A stretch of 64,000 nt of DNA from the NCBI RefSeq assembly GCF_016862095.1, contig NZ_BOMH01000014.1:62001-126000 (forward strand), in the 5' to 3' direction. Shown piece after piece: positions 18,126-24,905 of the stretch; the first letter of the stretch is position 1; each line of letters begins with the position of its first letter. The notes under the pieces were generated by a model, which was not told where the DNA came from, searched no databases, and worked only from the letters and a program-made list of their open reading frames with translations. This stretch comes from Actinoplanes cyaneus (lineage in GTDB: Bacteria; Actinomycetota; Actinomycetes; Mycobacteriales; Micromonosporaceae). Made by a program: the position numbers and the translations under genes.

Positions 18126-20258
18126 TCAGCCGGTCGTGCCGGAAGCGCCCGTCGTCAGGTCGTAGACGGTGGTGCTGCCGACCGTTCGTGCCGTGAAGTT
18201 CGCCGCCACCCAGGAGGAGATCTGGCTGCTGTCCGAGCTGGCCGAACCGCCACCACCGCCGAAGCCGCTGCCGCCGATGAAGTAGTGGATCTTCCCGGCC
18301 GCCACGTACTCCTGGAACTGGGCGAGGATCGGTGACGGGTCGGTGCCGTTGAAGCCGCCGACCGCCATCACCGGCTTCTCGGTGGCGAGCTGGTAACCGG
18401 AGGCGGTCTGCGAGCCGATCGCGGCGGCCACCCAGGTGTACCGGTCGGCGTCCTGTTCGAGCAGGGCCTTCATCTCGTCGCTGACGGTCGCGGCGTTGAG
18501 CAGGCCGCCCATGCCGCCGCCACCCGTGCCGCGGCCGCCGAAGCCGCCGCCGTCACCCTGCGTACCGCGGCCCTGGTTGTTGCCCTGGGTGTTGCCGCCG
18601 GGAAGGCCCCCGCCGCCGGGGAAGCCCCCGCCGGGGAAGCCGCCGCCGTTCTGGCCGTCACCGAACGTGCCGGGGAAGCCGCCACCGCCGCGGTTACCGC
18701 CGCGACCGCCTCCGGGGCCACCGAACCCGCCGCCCCGCACCGACGGACCCGCCGACGGGATCGATCCGGTGTGCGCCTCGGAGGCCGTCTGCACCGCGTA
18801 CGCCGCCGGCCCGGCCAGCGCCGTGACCAGCGCGACCGCCCCCGCCACCAGGGCGATCCGCCGCCCGAGACGGAAGGAGGCGACCACCGCGACCGCCGCC
18901 ACGATCCCGGCGATCAGGACCGGCAGGCGCAGCCAGGGCAGGAAGTCGGAACTGCGGCCCAGCAGCGTCCACGACCACCAGGCCGTGACCGCGATCGCCG
19001 CGCCGAGGGTCAGCGCCGCGACGAGGTTCGACCGGCGACTCCACAGCAGCATGACGCCCATGCCGACCACCGCGCCGACCGCCGGGGCCAGGGCCACCGT
19101 GTAGTACGCGTGGAAGATGCCCTGCATGAAGCTGAAGATCAGTCCGGTGATCAGCAGCCACGAGCCCCACACCACGAGACCGGCGCGTTGCAGGTCGGTG
19201 CGGGCGCGGCGGGCCGTGATCACCAGGCCGGCCGCCAGCACGATCAGCGCGGCCGGCAGCAGCCAGGAGATCTGACCGCCCTGCGAGCTGTCGAACATGC
19301 GCGACCAGCCGGTCTCGCCCCACATCCCGCCGCCCCCGCCGCCACCACCGACGCTGCCGGTCTCCTCACCGTTGAGCCGGCCCAGGCCGTTGTAGCCGAG
19401 GGCGAGCTCGAGCAGGCTGTTGTTCTGCGAACCGCCGATGTACGGCCGGGCGGACGCCGGCACCAGCTCGACGATCGCGATGTACCAGCCCGCCGAGACG
19501 ATCAGAGCGCCCAGCGAGAGCAGCAACTGCCAGACCCGTTCGAGCAGCTTGGGCGGGCCGGCGATCAGGTAGGCCAGCCCGTACGCCGGGACGACCAGCA
19601 GCGCCTGCAGCATCTTGGTGAGGAAGCCGAACCCGACGAACACGCCGGCGAGCACGATCCACTTGGTGGAGCCGCTCTCCACGGCGCGCAGCGTGGCGTA
19701 GGCGCCGGCCACCATGAGCAGCACCAGCAGCGCGTCCGGGTTGTTGAAGCGGAACATCAGCACGGCCACCGGGGTCAGCGCGGAGACCGTTCCGGCGATC
19801 AGGCCGGCTGCCGGGCCGAAGCCGCGGCGCACGGTGGCGTAGAGCAAACCGGTGCTGGCCACGCCGAGCAGCGCCTGCGGGACGAGGATGCTCCACGAGC
19901 TGAGGCCGAACAGGCGTACCGAAATCGCCATGATCCACAGCGAGGCCGGGGTCTTGTCGACGGTGATCGCGTTCGCCGCGTCCGACGAGCCGTAGAAGAA
20001 CGCCTTCCAGCTCTCCGAGCCGGCCTGGACCGCCGCCGAGTAGAACGCGTTCGCCCAACCGGACTCGCCGAGACCCCAGATGTAGAGGACCGCGGTGCCG
20101 ATGAGCAGGGCGAACACGGAGGGGCGGATCCACGGGGCGTCACCGCGGCCGAGAAGCCAGCGCGCGGCGCCGGTGCGATCCCGGACGGTGCCGGTCTCGC
20201 CCTCGACGACCGGTGGGGGTGGTTCTGCTGTTTCGGTGACCGGCGCGTTCAAGGTCAT
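18126..20258 (-). CDS. GT39-type membrane glycosyltransferase (ArnT/PMT-like) with Gly-rich insert
   Basis: This 710-aa polytopic enzyme transfers a sugar from a polyprenyl phosphate to an extracytoplasmic acceptor. N-terminal features are GLGESGWANAFYSAAVQAG, the loop VDKTPASLWIMAISVRLFG (Asp-Lys of the first loop) and about ten TM helices to residue 490. Residues about 500-590 are an unusual, almost pure Gly/Pro/Asn/Arg tract. A C-terminal soluble domain follows (DRYTWVAAAIGSQTASGYQLAT, KPVMAVGGFNGTDPSP), as in this actinobacterial subfamily. The partner is probably the downstream GT2-GtrA protein. The ATG has GGGAG upstream. The acceptor is unknown. Confidence 0.9.
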   Translation of the reverse strand: MTLNAPVTETAEPPPPVVEGETGTVRDRTGAARWLLGRGDAPWIRPSVFALLIGTAVLYIWGLGESGWANAFYSAAVQAGSESWKAFFYGSSDAANAITVDKTPASLWIMAISVRLFGLSSWSILVPQALLGVASTGLLYATVRRGFGPAAGLIAGTVSALTPVAVLMFRFNNPDALLVLLMVAGAYATLRAVESGSTKWIVLAGVFVGFGFLTKMLQALLVVPAYGLAYLIAGPPKLLERVWQLLLSLGALIVSAGWYIAIVELVPASARPYIGGSQNNSLLELALGYNGLGRLNGEETGSVGGGGGGGGMWGETGWSRMFDSSQGGQISWLLPAALIVLAAGLVITARRARTDLQRAGLVVWGSWLLITGLIFSFMQGIFHAYYTVALAPAVGAVVGMGVMLLWSRRSNLVAALTLGAAIAVTAWWSWTLLGRSSDFLPWLRLPVLIAGIVAAVAVVASFRLGRRIALVAGAVALVTALAGPAAYAVQTASEAHTGSIPSAGPSVRGGGFGGPGGGRGGNRGGGGFPGTFGDGQNGGGFPGGGFPGGGGLPGGNTQGNNQGRGTQGDGGGFGGRGTGGGGMGGLLNAATVSDEMKALLEQDADRYTWVAAAIGSQTASGYQLATEKPVMAVGGFNGTDPSPILAQFQEYVAAGKIHYFIGGSGFGGGGGSASSDSSQISSWVAANFTARTVGSTTVYDLTTGASGTTG

Positions 20259-20345
20259 CGGGAGACTCCCAGAGCTGGCGGATTCGTACCCGATGAACTC
20301 TTTACAACGGCCCTGTCGCGTCCTTGTGGCTCGCCTGTGCGCTCA

Positions 20346-20380
20346 CTGTGAGTCCCGCCGAGAGCCGACGGGACTCACAG
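20346..20380. terminator. Perfect 12-bp hairpin after DAHP synthase gene
   Basis: Arms 20346-20357 and 20369-20380 (CTGTGAGTCCCG type) lie 10 nt downstream of the stop of the DAHP synthase gene and before the GT39 gene. It is the likely terminator of the aromatic gene, though without a T-run. Confidence 0.65.
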
Positions 20381-20389
20381 AAGAGCAGT

Positions 20390-21454
20390 TCAGAGCGTAC
20401 GGCGCTTGGCCGAGGCCGCCGCGAGCCGGTTCAGCACCGCGACCGTGCCGTCCCAGCCCATGCACGCGTCGGTGACCGACTGCCCGTACGTCATGTCCGG
20501 CCCCAGATCCTGACGGCCCGGAACCAGGAAACTCTCCAGCATCACGCCACTGATCGCTGCGTTCCCGGCCTCCATCTGACCGGCGATGTCCTCGGCGACC
20601 AGCGGCTGCCGGTTGTGGTCCTTGTTGCTGTTGCCGTGCGAGCAGTCGATCACCAGGCGCTCCGGCAGACCGGCCTTGCGCAGCAGCACCAGCGACGACT
20701 CGACGTCCTCCGCGCTGTAGTTCGGCTTGCCGCCACCACCACGCAGGACCAGGTGACAATCCGGGTTGCCGGTGGTGTGCAGGATCGCCGGCGTGCCCGA
20801 GTAGTCGATCCCGGGGAAGACGTGCTGCGCCGCGGCGGCGTGGATCGCGTCGACAGCGGTGGAGACACTGCCGTCGGGCCGGTTCTTCATCCCGATCGGC
20901 ATCGACAGGCCCGACGAGAGCTGGCGGTGCACCTGCGACTCCACCGTCCGGGCGCCGATCGCGCCCCAGGCCACGGTGTCCGCGATGTACTGCGGGGTGA
21001 TCGGGTCGAGGAACTCGACGGCCACCGGCAGACCACGGCTGACCACCTCGAGCAGCAGCTTGCGGGCGATCCGCAGGCCGGCGCCGACGTCACCGGAGCC
21101 GTCCAGGGCCGGGTCCATGATCAGGCCCTTCCAGCCGACCGTGGAGCGCGGCTTCTCGAAGTACACCCGCATCACGATCAGCAGGTCGTCCTTCAGGCGC
21201 TCGGCCTCGGCCTTCAACCGGTCGGCGTACTCACCGGCGGCGGCCGGATCGTGCACCGAACACGGCCCGACCACGACCAGCAGGCGTTGATCTCGGCCGT
21301 TCAACACGTCTTCGACCTGCTTGCGGCCGGCCAGCACGGTGTCGTGCAACTCCGTGGTCAGTGGCAGCTCGTGGTGCAGGAGAGCCGGGCTCATCAGTGG
21401 GACGATCTTGCCGATGCGCTGGTCGCGGACGCGTTGCACCTCGGGGGCGGTCAT
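20390..21454 (-). CDS. aroF: Class I 3-deoxy-7-phosphoheptulonate synthase (AroF/AroG type)
   Basis: This 354-aa enzyme is the first of the shikimate pathway; it joins phosphoenolpyruvate and erythrose 4-phosphate. Family motifs are LLVVVGPCSVHDPAAA (N-terminal metal Cys), MRVYFEKPRSTVGWKGLI, GMKNRPDGS, FPGIDYSGTPAILHTTGNPD and IDCSHGNSNKDH. The fit is to class I (as in E. coli and Corynebacterium), whereas many actinobacteria use the class II form. F, G or H type cannot be told apart by eye. The gene stands alone, preceded by a terminator and an aromatic-rich leader peptide, which indicates control by charged tRNA for Phe, Tyr or Trp. Confidence 0.95.
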   Translation of the reverse strand: MTAPEVQRVRDQRIGKIVPLMSPALLHHELPLTTELHDTVLAGRKQVEDVLNGRDQRLLVVVGPCSVHDPAAAGEYADRLKAEAERLKDDLLIVMRVYFEKPRSTVGWKGLIMDPALDGSGDVGAGLRIARKLLLEVVSRGLPVAVEFLDPITPQYIADTVAWGAIGARTVESQVHRQLSSGLSMPIGMKNRPDGSVSTAVDAIHAAAAQHVFPGIDYSGTPAILHTTGNPDCHLVLRGGGGKPNYSAEDVESSLVLLRKAGLPERLVIDCSHGNSNKDHNRQPLVAEDIAGQMEAGNAAISGVMLESFLVPGRQDLGPDMTYGQSVTDACMGWDGTVAVLNRLAAASAKRRTL

Positions 21455-21510
21455 GGTGATCTCATCTCCTTCGACCGGCCCCTGACGAGAGCCGGTTTGC
21501 TGTGGGCAAA

Positions 21511-21537
21511 CAAAAAGGCAGCGACAATGTCGCTGCC
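21511..21537 (-). terminator. Attenuator terminator in the DAHP synthase leader
   Basis: On the minus strand a perfect stem GGCAGCGACA / TGTCGCTGCC (21517-21537) is followed directly by TTTTTG, a textbook intrinsic terminator. It sits between the leader peptide stop and the gene start, with 56 nt from the T-run to the ATG. Flanking sequences AGAGCCGG and CCGGCTCT can extend the stem. It is the best T-run terminator in the window and is upstream of, not after, a gene. Confidence 0.85.
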
Positions 21538-21565
21538 TTAGCCGGCTCTGGCGGGGTGTCTCAGG

Positions 21566-21637
21566 TCATGCGGTCATGGCCGAGGCACCGGCAGGAGCCG
21601 GCCTCGTAAACCAATAGAACGTGCACGCACGAGACAC
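21566..21637 (-). CDS. Aromatic leader peptide (Phe-Tyr-Trp-Phe) of the DAHP synthase attenuator
   Basis: A 23-codon reading frame begins GTG TCT CGT and encodes, near its start, four consecutive aromatic residues, TTC TAT TGG TTT (codons 7-10). It ends at TGA at 21566. The rest is Ala/Pro-rich (TRPAPAGASAMTA). TATGCT lies 7 nt before the GTG, matching the leaderless promoter pattern of other genes here. The sequence at the GTG can pair with 21548-21564, after the stop codon, and a CGGC...GCCG hairpin follows the aromatic codons. The likely role is to sense charged Phe, Tyr and Trp tRNAs by ribosome stalling and so control the terminator at 21511-21537. Inference is strong, but unverified. 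Confidence 0.8.
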   Translation of the reverse strand: MSRACTFYWFTRPAPAGASAMTA

Positions 21638-21656
21638 GCCCGCCAGCATAGCCGGA

Positions 21657-23231
21657 TCAACCCACCCGTGGCAGATATGACGTGTGGTGTTCAGCTGATG
21701 GGACGACTAGCTGCGAGGCCAGCGGCAGCATCACCGTGAAGATCGTCTGCCCCGGCCGGCTCTGCACCCCGACCTTGCCCCGGTGCGAGGTGACCACGGC
21801 ATGCACGATCGACAGGCCGAGACCGGTGCTGCCGGCCGCCCTCGACCGTGAGCTGTCACCGCGGGCGAACCGCTCGAAGATGTGCGGGACCAGCTCGGCC
21901 TGGATGCCCGGACCGTTGTCGATCACCTGGAGCACGGCAGCGTCCGGCACGGTGCCGACCTTGACCGTGACGGTCGAGCCCTCCGGGGTGTGCGTGCGGG
22001 CGTTGGCCAGCAGATTCGCCAGCACCTGGTGCAGGCGGGCGCCGTCGCCGACGACGGTCACCGGCTCGTCCGGCAGATCCAGCTGCCAGTAATGCCGGGG
22101 GCCGGCGGCGTGCGCGTCACTCGTGGCGTCGACGGCCAGCATGCTCAGATCGACCGGATCCTGCGCCAGCGGGCGGCCGGCGTCCAGACGGGCGAGCAGC
22201 AGCAGATCCTCGACCAGGGCGGTCATCCGCTTCGCCTCGGACTCGACGCGGCCCAGGACGTGCGCGATCTCGTCCGGGATCGGCTGGCGGCTGCGGCGGC
22301 TCAACTCGGCGTAGCCACGGATCGCGGCCAGTGGGGTGCGCAACTCGTGGCTCGCGTCGGCGACGAACTGGCGGACCTGCATCTCGCTCGCGTGCCTCGC
22401 CTCCAGGGCGCTGCCGATGTGGTCGAGCATCCGGTTCAGCGCCGCGCCGACCTGACCCACCTCGGTGCGGGGGTCGGTGTCCGGCTCCGGCACCCGCTGC
22501 GCGAGCTGCACCTCGCCACGATCCAGGCGCAGCTCGGCGACGCGGCTCGCGGTCGCCGCCACCCGATCAAGAGGCTTGAGCGTACGGCGGACGATGAGCG
22601 CCCCGGCCCACCCGGCGATCAGCAAGGACCCCAGAACGACGCAGCCGGTGAAGCCGGCGACGGTGAGCAGCGTGGAGTTCATCCGCTCCAGGGAGATCCC
22701 CACGTAAAAGGTGCTGCCGTCCTTACCTTTGACGACCTTGTTCATCAGGTACTGCGGCAACTCGCTGCCGAGATTCACGGTGACCTGGTCGCCGTTGTCC
22801 GGCACCTCAGCGAGCACGGTCTCTTTGGCTGAGGCTGACAGGGTGTCGATGTCGTCTTGCGCGGTGCCGAAGCGGATCACGCCGCCGGTGAGCGAACCGT
22901 CGGAGTTCTTCTTGAGCACAATGGCTCTCGAAGGGATGCCACCAGGCAGTCCGTCAGGGCTTGGAGCATTTCCACCGCTCGGGAACTGCCCGGGGGGTTG
23001 AGGGAAGTTCCCGTCGCCGCGGCCGCCGATCCGCTTGGAGATGTCGCTGAGTTCGGTTTCCGCCTGACGATGCAAGGACTGATAGAGGTAGAGCTCGGCG
23101 GTGCCGCCGACGACCAGGCCCAGGACCGCCAGCAGGGCGATCATCGTGGCGACCAGCCGGGTGCGCAGCGGCCAGCCGGCCGGGCTGCGCCAGCGGGCGG
23201 GGCGGGACGGGGCCGTGTCGGCAGCTGCCAT
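21657..23231 (-). CDS. Two-component sensor histidine kinase
   Basis: This is a 524-aa classical membrane kinase. TM1 is at about residues 22-44, followed by an extracytoplasmic sensor loop (45-175) rich in Pro/Gly and short, and TM2 at about 176-200. The HAMP linker (about 200-260), HisKA domain (DASHELRTPLAAIRGYAELS, phospho-His near 296), and HATPase domain (NLLANARTHTPEG, DNGPGIQ, GSTGLGLSIVHAV) follow. The ATG at 23231 is 2 nt after the stop of the response regulator gene, so both are one transcription unit. It is like TcrY/MprB-type kinases in layout. The signal is unknown. Confidence 0.94.
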   Translation of the reverse strand: MAAADTAPSRPARWRSPAGWPLRTRLVATMIALLAVLGLVVGGTAELYLYQSLHRQAETELSDISKRIGGRGDGNFPQPPGQFPSGGNAPSPDGLPGGIPSRAIVLKKNSDGSLTGGVIRFGTAQDDIDTLSASAKETVLAEVPDNGDQVTVNLGSELPQYLMNKVVKGKDGSTFYVGISLERMNSTLLTVAGFTGCVVLGSLLIAGWAGALIVRRTLKPLDRVAATASRVAELRLDRGEVQLAQRVPEPDTDPRTEVGQVGAALNRMLDHIGSALEARHASEMQVRQFVADASHELRTPLAAIRGYAELSRRSRQPIPDEIAHVLGRVESEAKRMTALVEDLLLLARLDAGRPLAQDPVDLSMLAVDATSDAHAAGPRHYWQLDLPDEPVTVVGDGARLHQVLANLLANARTHTPEGSTVTVKVGTVPDAAVLQVIDNGPGIQAELVPHIFERFARGDSSRSRAAGSTGLGLSIVHAVVTSHRGKVGVQSRPGQTIFTVMLPLASQLVVPSAEHHTSYLPRVG

Positions 23232-23233
23232 GG

Positions 23234-23965
23234 TCAGTCGGCCGGCTTGAGCACGTAGCCGGCGCCGCGCATGGTGTGGATCATCGGTGCGCGGCCGGCG
23301 TCGATCTTCTTGCGCAGGTACGAGATGTAGAGCTCCACCACGTTCGCCTGCCCTCCGAAGTCGTAGTTCCACACCCGGTCCAGGATCTGCGGCTTGCTCA
23401 GCACCCGGCGCGGGTTGCGCATGAGATAGCGCAGCAGCTCGAACTCGGTCGCGGTCAGGGTGATCAGGTCACCGCCGCGGCGCACCTCGTGCGAGTCCTC
23501 GTCCAGGGTGAGGTCGCCGACGACGAGCTGTGACTCGGTGCGCATCGGGGCGTGCCCCATCCGGCGCATCAGCCCGCGCAGCCGGGCCACCACCTCTTCG
23601 AGGCTGAACGGCTTGGTGACGTAGTCGTCGCCACCGGCGGTGAGGCCGGTGATCCGGTCCTCCACCGAGTCCTTCGCGGTCAGGAACAGCACCGGCACCT
23701 CGGGGGACTCGCCACGCAGCCGGCGCAGCACCTCCAGCCCGTCGATGTCCGGGAGCATCATGTCCAGGATGACGGCATCCGGACGGAAGTCACGAGCGGT
23801 GCGCACCGCGGTGAGCCCGTCGCCGGCGCTCTTGACCTCCCAGCCCTCATACCTCAGGGCCATCGAGAGCAGCTCGGCCAGCGTCGGCTCGTCGTCCACC
23901 ACGAGCACGCGAACCGGAGTGCCGTCGGGCCGCCGGAGTTCCGTGCTGGAGTCTGCGTTCGCCAT
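23234..23965 (-). CDS. OmpR-family response regulator
   Basis: This 243-aa protein has a receiver domain (about residues 20-132; VRVLVVDDEPTLAELL, phospho-Asp in DAVILDMMLPDIDG, Lys in YVTKPFS) and a winged-helix output domain (about 148-240; LTATEFELLRYLMRNPRRVLS, HTMRGAGYVLKPAD). It is cognate to the histidine kinase encoded 2 nt downstream. The ATG at 23965 has GAGG at the right distance; an in-frame ATG two codons earlier (23971) is less well placed. Target genes are unknown. Confidence 0.95.
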   Translation of the reverse strand: MANADSSTELRRPDGTPVRVLVVDDEPTLAELLSMALRYEGWEVKSAGDGLTAVRTARDFRPDAVILDMMLPDIDGLEVLRRLRGESPEVPVLFLTAKDSVEDRITGLTAGGDDYVTKPFSLEEVVARLRGLMRRMGHAPMRTESQLVVGDLTLDEDSHEVRRGGDLITLTATEFELLRYLMRNPRRVLSKPQILDRVWNYDFGGQANVVELYISYLRKKIDAGRAPMIHTMRGAGYVLKPAD

Positions 23966-24235
23966 CGTCATGCCCTCAACTCTGGTCGGCGACGCTCGGC
24001 GCCGGCTTTCCGTTTCCTGTGTAGCGCCTGTGGAAGTAGACGCCAGGAGAGTGGTGTCGTCATGGTTTTCGGCACGGGCGCCTTCCACCTCAAGCGTTAG
24101 AGGCATTTCGGCGTACGTAATCGAAGTCTTTGGGGTGGTTTGCCGGGAACCCGGGGTGAGCGGAACACTCGCTGTCGCCTCGATGTTGTGCAAGCGTTGG
24201 TCATTGTCGGCGGGCGCGAGCGTGGGGAGCTGCAC

Positions 24236-24607
24236 GTGGATCTTCTCGAGGAGTACCGGAGGGCCAATTTCTTCTTCGAGTCCGGCGACCCGCTCGGGGC
24301 GTCCCGGCTGCTCGAGCCGATCGTCGAGGCGGAGCCGCACAACACCGCGGTCCGTCAGCTGCTGGCCCGGGCCTACTTCAACTCGGCCCAGCTCAACGGG
24401 GCGGAGGCGCAGCTGCGGGCCTTGATCGAGCATGATCCGTCGGACCACTACGCGCACCACGTGCTGGGCCGGACCCTGGAGCGGGCCGGTCGGTTCCGCG
24501 AGGCGCTCCCGCACCTGCGGCTGGCCGCCGCGATGAAGCAGCAGCCGGATTACCAGGAGGCGTTGCGGCGGGTCGAGACCTGGCTCGGCAAGAACGACGC
24601 GGAATAG
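24236..24607 (+). CDS. Tetratricopeptide repeat protein
   Basis: This 123-aa protein has about three TPR units, from LLEEYRRANFFFESGDPLGAS through RQLLARAYFNSAQLNGAEAQ to HHVLGRTLERAGRFREALPHL. These form a small helical scaffold for protein binding. The GTG at 24236 is preceded by GGGGAG at 6 nt. Its stop codon TAG at 24605 is also the first half of the TAGGGT promoter element of the Smr gene 10 nt further on. Partners are unknown. This is a common small TPR protein of actinobacteria. Confidence 0.82.
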   Translation: MDLLEEYRRANFFFESGDPLGASRLLEPIVEAEPHNTAVRQLLARAYFNSAQLNGAEAQLRALIEHDPSDHYAHHVLGRTLERAGRFREALPHLRLAAAMKQQPDYQEALRRVETWLGKNDAE

Positions 24608-24617
24608 GGTCTGCACC

Positions 24618-24902
24618 ATGAAGCTGAAGCTCGACCTGCACGACATCTTCAACAAGGGCCACGAGATCGACCGCGCCCTGCGGGGGATCATCGACGAGGC
24701 GATCCAGAAGAAGGCCGCCTCCGTCGAGATCATCCCGGGGAAGGGCAGCGGCGCCCTGAAGAAGAAGGTGATCCGCTTCCTCGAGCAGAAGGACGTCAAG
24801 CAGCTCTATCACCGGATCGAGAAGGACGGCGACAACTGGGGCCGTCTCTTCGTGCACTTCCGCCACGAGGCCCCGGCCGGCCGCCGCGGCCGGGGCAGGT
24901 AG
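24618..24902 (+). CDS. Smr-domain protein
   Basis: This 94-aa protein is a stand-alone Smr domain (the MutS2 C-terminal nuclease/RNA-binding fold). The N-terminal LKLDLHDIF is the usual LDLHG-like motif with Asp in place of Gly at the fifth position. The ASVEIIPGKGSGALKKKV segment is the HGKG-like motif, where His is replaced by Pro. The catalytic His in the second motif is therefore absent, so nuclease action is doubtful. TAGGGT ends exactly 7 nt before the ATG, consistent with leaderless transcription. Confidence 0.85.
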   Translation: MKLKLDLHDIFNKGHEIDRALRGIIDEAIQKKAASVEIIPGKGSGALKKKVIRFLEQKDVKQLYHRIEKDGDNWGRLFVHFRHEAPAGRRGRGR

Positions 24903-24905
24903 GGC

